From: Amoebidium appalachense
Taxonomy: Eukaryota > Ichthyosporea
Direction: 5' to 3'
Assembly: GCA_963693365.1 (NCBI GenBank)
Contig: CAVNZM010000003.1
Span: 12,276,001 to 12,340,000 of the forward strand
DNA: 64,000 nt
Part shown: positions 18,165-28,663 of the stretch, piece by piece
How the letters are laid out: every line of letters begins with the position of its first letter
How positions within the stretch are numbered: the stretch's first letter is position 1
Made by a program: the position numbers and the translations under genes
The notes under the pieces: generated by a model
The model's input: only the letters and a program-made list of their open reading frames with translations
The model's database searches: none
What the model was told of the DNA's origin: nothing

Positions 18165-18910
18165 CGTGCGTTTGAGTGTGTGTGTGTGTGTGTGCGCGCG
18201 CGCGTTTGAGTGTGTGTGTGCATGTGTGTGTGAGTGTGTGTGTGAGTGTGTGTGTGTGTGTGTATTTGTGTGTGTGTGGGTGGGCACACAAGAGCATGTG
18301 GTTATGGTTATGAGGAAGGAAGGGTGGTTTGTGTGCGTTTGTGTGTGTGTGTGTTTGTGTGTTGTGTGTTTTTGTGTGTGTGTGTGTATATATATGTGGC
18401 GGTGGTTGGGGGGAGGAGGGCGGGGCAGAGACTTAATAAGTGCATATGCATGAGGACATGAGGGAGCAGACCATAAATTCGGTGCCGTGGCAATGGCAGC
18501 AGCCAGGCCCGCAAACAGGGCAGCCAGGCGGCGCATGGCACTCAGATACGTGTACCTGCATGCCCTGTTGTCAGCACCCAGCCACAACCATACCCCGTAC
18601 CCCCTGGCCCTGCCCATACCCGACCCTGGCCAGCATGGCCAGGCACAGCTGGTCAGCAGCCACCATGGCGCCCAGCAGGCCCACACCCTCCAGCAGCACA
18701 TAAAGCCCTGGGCCCAGCCCACTGACCAGCACAACACGCCCACTGGCCCCACCCTGCTGCCACTCGGCCGCGCCTGTGCATACCTATCAGTGCTCATACA
18801 AAACACCACACAAACACGTAAACCCCCCCCCTCCCCCCTCCCTCCCCCCCAGGGAAAAAATACACATACGAAACACACACACACACACATACGTACAGCG
18901 ACTTCTCTCC

Positions 18911-18957
<47 letters not shown>

Positions 18958-19894
18958 AAAAAATATAAAAAATAATAAAAAATAAAAAATCATAAAAACA
19001 AAAAATAAAAAGGAAAAAGAAAGATTTCCGAACATAGCCACGCACACGAGCAAACAGATTATTAACCAAACCCACCCTTCCCCAAAAGCCCATACCCATG
19101 TATGCGGCACAGCAGCGGTCCAGCACATCCACCAGGCCCCTCAATGTGTCCTGCTGGCACCCACATGGCCCTGCAGGCCTGCAGCCCAGCATCAGCCCTG
19201 GCCCCGTGCATACCCCCACCACACCACTGGGCCCACTGCATGCACGAGGCACAGCCATGGGTGGGCCCTGCCCGACCCACCCAGCCAACCATCAGGGATA
19301 TCCTATAGCACCCACCACTGGCCCATGCTGCACCATGCCACCCCCAGCAGCCGCACGGCCAGCAGTGCCTGCTGCCACCCTCCTCCCATGCTGCCGCCCT
19401 GCCAGCCACTGCCTGGCCCTTCCATCTCCCGCCGTGGCTGACGGCCAGCACCGTGGCCACTTGCCAGGCAGGCCAGCATCCCTGCCATGTGGCCCAGCAT
19501 GCAGCTGGTGCCCCCAACACCCTGCGCCCCACCAGTCAGCCCTGCAGCCAGGCCCCAACACGGCTCACCAGAGCCACCCACGTGTGAGGCCAGCATCTGG
19601 GCCGTGCATGCCTGCTGGGCCCCCAATGACGTTAGCAGCTGCAGGCCGGCCAACAGCAGTGTATCCATGCTGCCGCCCCTGCCCCATGGTCAGCAGCCAC
19701 CCAGCCATGCCGCATGCAGCCACAAGCCGAAGAGCCCATACTCTGCCTGTGCCGCTCTCAGGCACAGCCGGGCCAGGGCCGGGCCATGGGGAGCCAGTAC
19801 TAGGTCAGCCAGGCCCGGGCAGGCATTGGCCGTGCATGCCAGGCACTGCAGCACCAGCACTACCACCCCTGCACATCATGTCAGCACCCCCTCT

Positions 19895-19925
<31 letters not shown>

Positions 19926-22069
19926 TCCCCCCCGTTCCCCTCCACACACACACCCATTTCTGTCTTGGAGCTGCCCCTACCTGTCGGCACCTGGTGTGTG
20001 GGGTCTGTCCAAGCCAGCAGGGCCAGCAATGTGGCCCCCACCTCTGCAGCCAGCTGGGCCCCATGCTCCTGGCCCCCTGAATTGCCCTCTGCCCCCTGCT
20101 GCTGCACATGCTGCATGCCAGCTGGCCCCAGTACTATCCGGCCCTGGGCCACACGCAGGGCCACCCTGCCTGCTGGGCTGGGTGGCTGGGCTGGGGGCTG
20201 CATGGTGGGGCGCATGTGGGTGGCCAGCAGCAGGCAGGCCTCTGGGCAGCCCCCCAGCAGGCGCCTCAGCAGGGCCAGCACCTCGGCCAGCAGTGCCCAG
20301 TCCCGGCACACAAGCACAGCAGCACCTGGCGTGGCCGTGGGGGTGGCCAGGCGGGGCCGTTTTCTCGGGGCCAGCTGTGTGATGGGCTGCAGGCTGCCGG
20401 GGGTTTCTGCCGTTGGGCCGTCCTCCATGTGCAGCAGGGCTTGCAGCATTGTGTCGCACAGGCCCAGCAGCAGCAGCCAGCTCTGGCCCTGCCCCGTGCC
20501 CAGCTGCCGCAGCCCCTCGGCCACCACCGTCAGCAGCCCTGCGGCCAGCCGTCAGCATCATGCACACTGCCAGGGGCCAGTCACAGGGTGCAGCAAAAAG
20601 GACAGCACTCACGTGGCTTTGTGTCGGGGGCCAGGCTGGTGGCGGCACACAGGGTCTGGGTCAGCCCCACCAGTGTGCCCTGCTGCCCAGGCCCAGTGGC
20701 CGGGCCCAGCAGATCTCCGAGCAGCAGGTGGGCACTGGTGCTGGCCGTAGTGTCTGCAGCTGGCAAGGGTGGTGGGGGGGTCTGTGGCTGTGGCTGGTGG
20801 GGTTCCTTAGGGCTTTGTGGCTGGGGGTTTTGCTGAGCAGCAGCCAGGGCACTGCGCAGTCGATCTAGTTCCTGCTGCAATGCTGCCTGCTGGCCACGGA
20901 TGGTCTCAGCCTGTCGCTGCTGCGCCTCACGTTCCCGTTTGTGCCGCTTGCTGCATGCAGCCACGGTCAGCACCCTTCACATCCCCCCCCCCCCCCCCAC
21001 CACCACCACCACCCTCTCGGGTGACTTACATTTCCCCCTCCAGCTCTTCCACCTCCCTGTCTCTGAAGGCAAGCTGTGTGCGCATGTTCTCCAACTCGTG
21101 TGACAGACCATCCGAGAGTTGCATCTGCCCAGCCAGGTTAGCCACAGCCACTAAGGCCAATATGGTTATCCAAGCGGGCAACACCATCTGCAAGAAGATT
21201 CACGGAAGGAGTGACCTACAAACCACGACTACAGATATGCCCGACTAAACCAGCCACACTGCAGAAATTACTTCGATCTCTCCCCCCCTTCCTACACAGT
21301 GGAGAGCAGAGACGACACACCCAGGCACAGGCCACACACCCACCCCCTTACCTGGGATGCAGCAACTTCCTGCTCCTTTGCTTCCAGTTGGCTCCGCAGA
21401 GCCTGGTACCCATCCCAAAGGTAAGCAACCTTGCCTCCCCCCCTCCCCCAGCCCTCCCTGTCACCCACCTCTATCATGCGGGCCTGCTTCTCCGTGTTTG
21501 CCCGCAGAATGGCAATCTCACCCTCCTTTGTCTGCAGCACACTGTGAAGGTCTTCTGGGGGCCTGAGAGCTGTGTGAGTGTCTGCCCCCCCCCTCCCCCC
21601 CCCCCCCCTCTCCCCTCTTCCCCCCCCCCTCCCCCCCCCCCCCTCCCCTCCCCCCTTCACTTTTAGACTGGCATGCATCGCTCACCTGCCCCCAGGCACT
21701 TGGCTGCCATTAGGCGGGCCCCCGAACGCCACCAAAGCACCATTTCTGGCACCGGCAGGCTGCAGAAAGGGTACGAGAGGGGAGAGGGTCAGTGAGGGGG
21801 AAAGAGAAGGAGCCCCCAGACAGTGCACGGAGTGAGTGGGATTAAAGGCCGGGGAGATGTGTATGCTGGTGATAAGCAAAGCAACGCTAGACACAACAGT
21901 GAGCAGCGTTTCAGAGGCACAAGGAATAGCCGGAAGAAGTGGAGCAGGGCAAGTGATAGTGAAACATGATAATGGAGCACGGTAGGGTGAAGGGCGGTCA
22001 CTGGGGCGGGCAGAGTGGGGGGAGGAGTAAGGGAGGGAGGTATTAAGAGACATGGGGAGAGAGAGCGAG

Positions 22070-22106
<37 letters not shown>

Positions 22107-22113
22107 GGGGGGG

Positions 22114-22155
<42 letters not shown>

Positions 22156-22284
22156 AGGGAGGGAGGGAGGGGGAGAGAGGGAGGGAGGGAGGGAGGGAGG
22201 GAGGGAGGGGGGGAGGGGGGAGGGGGGGAGGGGGGGGGGGGGAAGGGAGGGAGGGAGGGAGGGAGAGAGAGGGAGGGAGGGAGG

Positions 22285-22341
<57 letters not shown>

Positions 22342-22458
22342 GCAGCTGTCAAGAGGAGCAGGAGCAGGCACCTGCGTCTGGCCCGTGAAGTCATCGTCAA
22401 AAAGGTCGTCAAAGTCCAGCCCGGCCAGCAGGCTCTCGGGGTCCTGCTCGTCGCCCAT
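17403..22458 (-). CDS. ATRIP: ATRIP-like (ATR-interacting) DNA-damage checkpoint protein
   Basis: Sixteen exons, in transcript order: 22458-22372, 21759-21686, 21562-21469, 21402-21352, 21124-21030, 20950-20613, 20538-19981, 19868-19724, 19678-19582, 19521-19461, 19412-19316, 19178-19096, 18773-18620, 18555-18472, 17925-17877 and 17468-17403 (TAG). Phases close to 710 residues. The N-terminus is acidic, LDFDDLFDDDFTG, like the RPA-binding checkpoint-recruitment motif of ATRIP. A coiled coil follows: LQTKEGEIAILRANTEKQ, LRSQLEAKEQEVAASQ, MRTQLAFRDREVEELEGE and KRHKREREAQQRQAETIRGQ. Next come a Pro/Gln linker, a long Leu/Ala-rich helical-repeat region, and an acidic tail (DLANHLDGDVEGEAGLEDS) resembling the ATR-binding C-terminus. 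Known role: it tethers the ATR kinase to RPA-coated single-stranded DNA. Exon 5 has two in-frame acceptors (21124 or 21187). The 3' end of exon 8 is uncertain (19724 or 19766). Identification rests on architecture and short motifs. Confidence 0.72.
18136..18400. repeat. Interrupted (GT)n / (GC) region
   Basis: GT runs with GCGCGCGC islands (near 18156 and 18194) in the ATRIP-like intron between exons 17877 and 18472. The alternating purine-pyrimidine stretch could adopt Z-DNA. Confidence 0.8.
18914..19020. repeat. C~42 + A-rich compound repeat
   Basis: A C run of about 42 bases (18914-18955) followed by an A/AAT-rich stretch to about 19020, in the ATRIP-like intron between exons 18620 and 19096. 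Confidence 0.9.
22074..22335. repeat. G run + (GGGA)n / (GA)n purine tract
   Basis: About 260 bp of pure purine on the plus strand: G~33, (GA)n, (GGGA)n, G runs and (GA)n again. It lies in the first intron of the ATRIP-like gene, ending 37 bp from exon 1. It is a candidate for triplex or G-quadruplex formation. Confidence 0.95.
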
Positions 22459-22680
22459 GGCTACCTGCCTAGCCACACGGCGCCCCTGGCTGGCATGGTG
22501 CAGGGGCACACAGCTACGCCTGGCAGTGCTGACTGCCTTAATCCCTACACGTCTATGTTATACTAGAATGGTTTGTGTATACCCCGGCGTCCTGCCTGCG
22601 CTGCCTGCCTTTTTAACACAACTGGCTTTTGATATCGAATAAGAAAAGACCATAGATACAAATTAAGTAACCAAAATTGT

Positions 22681-22857
22681 CTACAATATAGCTAAAAATA
22701 CGGCTATTGGAGTAATAAATGTTGGTTTGTATAATATACTTGATAGTTGGTTCAGTCGACTTCCCCACGGTACCACCACCAGGTACTGGCATTTGAGCCA
22801 CTCCTCGTTGCAGTGGTCAAATAGAAATGGCTCATAGGCACGGCCATCTAGAGAGTC
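22681..22857 (-). CDS. Unrecognised ORF fragment (low confidence)
   Basis: A 58-codon frame, opening after a stop and lacking an ATG, reads DSLDGRAYEPFLFDHCNEEW followed by LKCQYLVVVPWGSR and ends TAG. The composition looks protein-like, unlike the simple-repeat frames. A TATATAATAG box lies upstream in the other orientation near 22970. It could be a terminal exon or a transposon fragment. I do not recognise the family. Confidence 0.25.
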   Translation of the reverse strand, partial: DSLDGRAYEPFLFDHCNEEWLKCQYLVVVPWGSRLNQLSSILYKPTFITPIAVFLAIL

Positions 22858-23089
22858 TCAAATATCTCAAATACAAATATTTCTTATTTGGGCGGCAGAC
22901 ATATGTTCTGAGTCAAGACTGCTGTTCTGGCTCATTTGGGACTCACCCTCCGCCGCTATATAATAGACGTACGCTGGTATCGCTAGGTTTATGATCCCCC
23001 TGAGCCTCAGAGTTGTCTCTACTCAAAGGAGATAGCTGATTGCTATCAGGCCTTTGGGATTCATTCACACATCAGTTATATATTGAATT
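22858..23089. other. AT-richer intergenic segment, start of mobile-element territory
   Basis: Base composition shifts from the GC/homopolymer-rich gene region to balanced DNA. It contains TCAAATATCTCAAATACAAA and CTATATAATAG. No gene seen. Confidence 0.4.
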
Positions 23090-23293
23090 TACTTCACTTT
23101 CACTTCGAAATCTTAGCTGTCACGTCAACTTTTTTTCCCGATTCTTCACCATGGCAGGTATATAAAGGCTTTCGTCTCTTCTTTTTGTGGGGACTTCACT
23201 TTCACTTCGATCTCTTAGCTGTCACGTGAACTTTTTTTCCCGATTCTTCACCATGGCAGGTATATAAAGGCTTTCGTCTCTTCTTTTTGTGGT
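23090..23293 (+). repeat. Tandem duplication (~100-bp monomers) with TATA box and ATGGCAG
   Basis: Two nearly identical monomers, each running from ACTTCACTTTCACTTCGA through CCGATTCTTCACCATGGCAG to GTATATAAAGGCTTTCGTC. Each contains a TATATAAAG box and a well-placed ATG. Tandem promoter monomers at the 5' end are known for some LINEs, and a LINE reverse transcriptase follows about 1 kb downstream, so I infer a 5' UTR or promoter of that element. Confidence 0.65.
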
Positions 23294-24342
23294 GGGAGGG
23301 AGTCCCACTCAGGGGAACGTGACTGCAGCACGTGTGTGGTGTGGCCTGGTGTATTCCTACTGCTGTGAGAGTGTGGGGGCATCTCCCTTTCGCGGCGAGT
23401 TTCTCGCTTGAGAAGTGGTTTCTTCAACGCCTGGTGGACCCCACTGCAACCTAATAGTATGGTAACTTCTACACGCTGTCTACGCTTCTACGCGACCTAT
23501 TGGCGGTGGGCTGCTGCAACTTCTTCAGCTACTTCTGCGCTGCGTGAGTGGAGGGGCGGCTACTTGGTCGTCGGGGAGCTTTCCAAGTGACTGCCAGTCC
23601 TTAGCCTCCAGTCGTATGGCAATGACCGGGTTTGCTTGCATGCATTCTGTAATTGTGTTTTTCTGTGTGTCCTGCCACAACTAGGCCACCTTATCAGAGA
23701 GCTAGATGCAGTTTCTCCGGGTTATCTAGGGGCCGGGCTCGTTGGGATTGTTTTTTTAGCTCAGATTTGGTCTGCATTGCTCTTTTAGAGGCTGACTTGC
23801 TTGCTGTGCCTTGGTAGGTTTTGAGGGGGGCCTGTTGGGAAGCAGCAGTAATGGTGTCTTCTTGCGGAGTGTGGTCTAGTCAACATCGATGCATATGACT
23901 AGTTGGAGCAAACTAGTTTCACGCATACACGTACACTTAAGGTTTTGCCCGCTGGTGTCCTTTGTCACTTGTCGCTTTATTTTTATTTCGTAGCCCACCG
24001 CACACCCCCCCCCCCAACTATGTCAGTTAAACGTACTGCCACACAAGCTATCACCACCTTTACCATCGGCTGGCTCATTACTCACACATACTCCCCCTCC
24101 CCTCCCTCCACCCAACCCCCCTCCTCCTCCTCCCCCACCCCTTCCCCCCGCCCTCCATCCTTTCCACCCACCCCCACCAACCCCTTTTCCACCCCCGTCT
24201 TCCTCTCCCCCACTCTCCTACCGCAGCCTGAACAAGGCCTCCCCGCTGTGCGTGCTTCTGCACTACCCTATGCATCGCTGTCCTCGGGCGCCGCACTGTC
24301 ATGGACTTCTAAATCTAGCCTCATGTAATAGTATCGCTCTCA

Positions 24343-25729
24343 ATGCAAATTCCGAAAATTAGGTTAACACCCGGTTTTTCCCGTTCCCGGGGTCTTCTGC
24401 AGGGGTCCCTACTGAGTCCGTTGTTGTTTGACATTTTCATTGACGATTTAGCCTGCGCCCTCGAACCCTTTGGCCAACTGCATACCCGCCGTGTCCCAGG
24501 TCTCCTTTTTGCGGACGATATTGTTCTTTGTTCTTTAACCGAAGATGTCATGCACCAGATGCTTCGTCAGGTGGATCAATGGTGCACCGAGAATCTCATG
24601 ACAGTCGGAATTGCAAAGTGTGCTACTTTTTCGAAGAACACTTCCTTTCGATTGGCCGGCCTCCCTATTCCTGTTCAGAGCACCTATGACTATTTGGGTA
24701 TTCCTTTTACTGCACGGGGTATTGATTTCAGCAAGCTCCTCACGGCACGGATCGCTCGTGCGAAGGGTAAGCTTCACATCGTGTCAAATATGTTTCAACA
24801 GGAGTCTGTGATCCATCCTGCGAACCTTCTTCTCTACTATAAAACTTTTTTACGGCCGACTTTCGAATATGGACTTCCGCTATTGGCCTGCGCCCCACCT
24901 CGCGAGGCGGCAATGGCGCTGAACGAGTTCGACGATTTTCAGGGTACTGCGCTACGCACTTTGTTTCGTACTCGGTTTGTGCCTCCCTTAATCAGTATGT
25001 TTGGATTGTCGTCTGCTGTTTGTCGTATGGAGGAATTGTCTCTTCGTTTTTGTTTTCATTTAGTTAGGCTACCTGATGGTCACCCTCTTTATGCTTTCTT
25101 TCCCCCCCTCCCTCCATCCCTCTTCCCCACCGATTCACCAACGCTACTTCTGAATGTCCTCAGCCTACCCTCTTTCCACCTGATTCTTCCTCTCGCTATC
25201 TCACTCCCTCTTTCTTTTCTCTTCCTGTTTTTTCTGCCTTTTCGCGTTATTACCATACGCAGTATAAGTTTCTTTCTCGTTCTGATAGAGAAATCAAAGG
25301 TAAAACTCAGTCGGCATGTGTTATGTTCCTTAGGCAACACCGTACTGATCATTATCGCTTTTTGGGAGCTTTGGCAGGATACATTTCTCCTGCTGTACGT
25401 ATGGATACCACCCTAGTAGATAAGTCTGTATGGTGCTCTGATGTTGATATTGCCTGGGAAGTTGTGCAGTGGCGCTGTAATTCTTGTTTTCAGATGATCA
25501 CCGCTGGTGCCACTTTTGTGCTGACCTTTTTAATCGCAAGCATGTTGATAGGTGTGAATTTTTATGTCGCGTTTTACCTCTTTCCCTCCGGGTATCTGCT
25601 ACACTAGCTGGCAATGTGAACACTTTAGACTTTTTGTTGAATTCTGTTGGTCGTCACATTGAGTATTTATATGATTTTCACACAGTGTTCAGGTATCTCA
25701 GTATGCACTTGTTACTGGATAACTCGTGA
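24343..25729 (+). pseudogene. LINE reverse transcriptase, partial and frameshifted
   Basis: RT motifs in order: GLLQGSLLSPLLFDIFIDDL (palm entry), LLFADDIVLCS (catalytic ADD), MTVGIAKCATFS and YDYLGIPF, then thumb-like sequence to LRTLFRTRFVPPL. About 25100-25130, after a C-rich run, the reading shifts to another frame (YKFLSRSDREIKGKTQSACV, HYRFLGALAGYISP). Near 25490 it shifts again into a zinc-finger-like tail (WCHFCADLFNRKHVDRC) typical of LINE C-termini, ending at the stop near 25729. Two frameshifts make it inactive as read, unless the C-run indel is an assembly error. Confidence 0.8.
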
Positions 25730-25910
25730 AGTTTTTATTGTCTTCTCAGTATGCCGTGCATACTTGCATATCTTTCCGTCGAATAAATCCAGTCAAAAGA
25801 AAAAAATTCGGTCCATGATGGCCAGCGGCCTCCTGATGTTAATGAAAATCCCTTTTGTCCAATGCAAATTGTTGGGCTTTCCTCCTTTGTGCTCTCCCCC
25901 TTTTCTCTTT

Positions 25911-25916
<6 letters not shown>

Positions 25917-25954
<38 letters not shown>

Positions 25955-26003
25955 CCCCCCCCCCCCCCCCCCCCCTCCCCCCCCCCCCCCCCTCTCTCTC
26001 TCC
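25917..26003. repeat. (TC)n + C-tract compound repeat
   Basis: About 17 TC units followed by C runs broken by single T, then TC again. It separates the LINE tail from the LTR that begins at about 26014. Confidence 0.9.
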
Positions 26004-26013
26004 CTTGTTTCTG

Positions 26014-26680
26014 TGTTCACAGATATCTGTAGATCTGTGCACACCTGGCTCTCTTGCCTGATAAGAACTTATTGAATGTGTTTTATTTCTGTTTGCTCTC
26101 CTCTGTTTATCTGAGAGGTAGCGTGATTGGCTAGCTACATTCGTTGTCTTTCTTTTATTTCAAAGTGGCTTAGTTTTGTTCTCAATAGGATGGCTCGCCA
26201 ATAGTCGCGAGCGAGTACATCTGTAGATCGTGTTGTGCATTCCTGTCTATTAATATATGTGTTGTGATTGGACAATATATACATATGGAATTCTCGGCGG
26301 TTTATTGTAATGTGTCTTCACTTTGAGAGTGTCGACTATTAGGAAATATATGTATTTAACTGAGTTTCTTTATAGAGTTGAATATAAATATATATGTGAG
26401 TTAATAGTGACTAGATCTATAATTACTTAATTTATTTAAGTAAGAATTTCTAAACTTTAGTTGAAGTCGGAAGTTGGAATGTGTATGCTCTGTCGGAATG
26501 TGTTTTTCTATCTTCTGATACAACCAATTGGTTCTTCCCCTTTAGTTGTGATAAGATGATAAGTCGCAAGTACAAAAAGAACCGAGAGCACAATAAAGGA
26601 TCAGTTGTTGTTTGAAATCTTTCAATGTCTCGTGAACAACTCCGATTGCCCTCTCTTTAATGTGTTAGTCATGTTTTACA
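26014..26680 (+). mobile_element. Copia-type LTR (5' LTR of a truncated element, or solo)
   Basis: Starts TGTTCACAGATATCTG and ends TTTTACA. It resembles the LTR at 59700-60269, which opens with the same palindromic CAGATATC...AGATCTGTG block. Both have an AATAAA followed by a short run near the end (AATAAAGGATCAGTTG here). The sequence just after each LTR is also alike (TGACACCTCTGTGCACTCTG here, TAACACCCATCTGTGCTCTC there), so the internal leader begins at 26681. No gag follows, so the element is truncated. Confidence 0.65.
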
Positions 26681-26791
26681 TGACACCTCTGTGCACTCTG
26701 CTCCCTTAGACCCGTACAAAGCAACACAAATTGACCCGGCGTCTGCGGCTGATGTATCTCAAATTCCCCCTTCCCCTTTCCTCCATCCTTC

Positions 26792-26828
<37 letters not shown>

Positions 26829-27242
26829 ACCCCCCAATCCCCCCATCCCCCCACACCGTGACACACACTCCCACAACCCCCCGCCCGCCCACCGCCGCCC
26901 CACCCGCCATAGTAGGCTGTGTCACTGGCTTTGTTTACAGCCGCGCCTCCGAAAAGTCTAGCGTTTGGCTCCCTACGGGTGTTAGTGGTTTGCCGTTCAC
27001 TCTCAGCGACCAACACCACTACCGCCGACCAACATAATACCCCCTAGTTCACAGTGCGACCCCTCCCCCCCCCCCACCCCCATCCACCCTCCATCCACGT
27101 CAATCCGCCACCCCAACCACCCCCCCCACCCTTCCCTGCCCCCACCAACCCCCCCGATCGTGCTACGGACTTGCAACTACCCACCGAAGTCCCCCTTTCC
27201 AGTCGATTCCCCCTAAACCCCCGTCAGACTCTCTCCCCTCCC

Positions 27243-27273
<31 letters not shown>

Positions 27274-27520
27274 TCCTTCCGCCTTTCCCCCACCCACTCC
27301 CTCACCCACTCACCCCTGTCCCACCCACCCCCACCCCCACACGCATATCACCTCCGTTTTCAACCTCTACTCAACCGACCCTCGAACCCGCTGTTCCCCC
27401 TAAACCCTCGAATCCATTCCCAACTCCCCTTGACCCCTCACACCCCCCTGTCCCTCACACCGCCCCTTCCCCTTCCCCCCCACCCTCCTTCATCAGCAAA
27501 CATCACCCCGAGCTTTTTTG
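26681..27520 (+). other. Leader-like remnant and C/CCA-rich DNA
   Basis: The first ~60 bp match the start of the Copia internal region. The rest is C-rich, with runs at 26791-26826 and about 27243-27272, and gives long Pro/Thr-rich open frames (for example 27054-27602) without any motif. It could be a collapsed gag linker or non-coding satellite. I do not support a gene. Confidence 0.45.
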
Positions 27521-28260
27521 GGTAACATTGTCATCTTTTTATAACATTTTGGGTACCAATGTCGTACGAGGGTATACAATGTTACCAGTGTACAAACCCT
27601 AAATACAGATTGCTAACATCGTGTTACAATTGTGTGTAACAGTATGGCAGTGGTATCACCCTGTATAACACACCGTTACCAGCATGTCACACAGAATGAT
27701 ATCACAGTTTTACACGGTCTGGTAACTATAATATATACAGTGTTACAAACGTGGTATCTTTAACGCATACATGATTGTACAACGTTGGTACACAATGACA
27801 CCATAATGGTACATATTGGTATAACTGTTTGATATACCGGGGTAACCATTATATACCATTACGGTAACACGATCTTACCACGCCGGACACCGAACGGATA
27901 CATTTGTTGACATTGTGTTGCCATAAATTTAACTTTATTTTACATAGTGGTGACGCATTTGTACCAATATGCCAAATTCCTGTATACCACGGGATAACAC
28001 AGGAGTCACCAATGCTATACAAAGCCTTGAGTTATACTTCAGGTAACTAAAATCTACAATTCATGTACCAAAGGTGAACCCAGGTATACCACGAGAACGA
28101 CACATGTTTACCATTTATACATTACGGATAACATTAAAACGACATTACGATACCATTTGTATACGTTGACATGCCCGTTTGGTAACAAATGGGTGGTATT
28201 CGGTATATACATTTTACTTTTATGTTAACCATACCGTACCATATTGTTATCAATTTGTAT
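27520..28260. repeat. Dense degenerate GTAAC/GTTAC/GTATAC motif block
   Basis: About 740 bp in which short words such as GGTAACA, TGTTACCA, GGTATACC, TGTACAA and GATACC recur every roughly 8-20 bp in both orientations, with variable spacers. It is neither a microsatellite nor a simple tandem repeat and contains no long reading frame. The motif is close to self-complementary, so many small inverted repeats are possible. Confidence 0.6.
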
Positions 28261-28355
28261 TCCCCCCCCCCCCCCCCCTCCCTCCCTCCAGTTCTGCAGA
28301 CAGACACGAAGATGATGATCACTTTTTCTTTTTACTAAGTACTTGTGGGGCATCA

Positions 28356-28505
28356 AGCACACAAGTAAACAGCACAACTAATATACCACCCCAGGTGGCA
28401 TCCTACAGCACACAAGTTAACAACACAACTAACATACCACCCCAGGTGGCTCCTACAGCACACAAGTTAACAACACAACTAACATACCACCCCAGGTGGC
28501 ATCCA
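28356..28505. repeat. Three tandem copies of a ~51-bp unit
   Basis: The units begin AGCACACAAGTTAACA at about 28356, 28407 and 28457 and end CCACCCCAGGTGGC, a small hairpin. They differ at a few positions. They lie just downstream of the stop of the minus-strand gene at 28664. Confidence 0.9.
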
Positions 28506-28663
28506 TTCTCTATTATCTACTTTATCTCGCATCTCGTAACAACATTACTCCTATGCAAACAAAAAATACCAAAACGAATCATGACAAAAAAAGAAAAAAA
28601 AAGAAGAAAAAAAGAGAAAAAAAACTACCACACAAGCACAACAGGCTGGGCTGGGGCCGCATT

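Larger units (their letters stand above)
23090..25807 (+). mobile_element. Degenerate non-LTR retrotransposon (LINE)
   Basis: Boundaries are inferred. The left edge is the tandem promoter-like monomers. The right edge is AATAAATCCAGTCAAAAG plus an A run at about 25783-25807. Between them lie a Pro-rich ORF (ATG 24019, stop before 24330) that could be an ORF1 remnant and a reverse transcriptase starting abruptly at about 24343. The endonuclease and N-terminal RT motifs are missing, so the element is internally deleted or 5' truncated and rearranged. Confidence 0.6.

Noticed and set aside
19098-20750. 550-codon plus-strand ORF
   Set aside because: GC-rich antisense shadow of the ATRIP-like exons. 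Its Cys/Ser/Pro-rich content has no motif, while the minus strand splices cleanly.
24019-24328. Independent Pro-rich protein gene
   Set aside because: It sits between LINE promoter-like monomers and LINE RT, with low-complexity composition. Better explained as an ORF1 remnant or chance frame.
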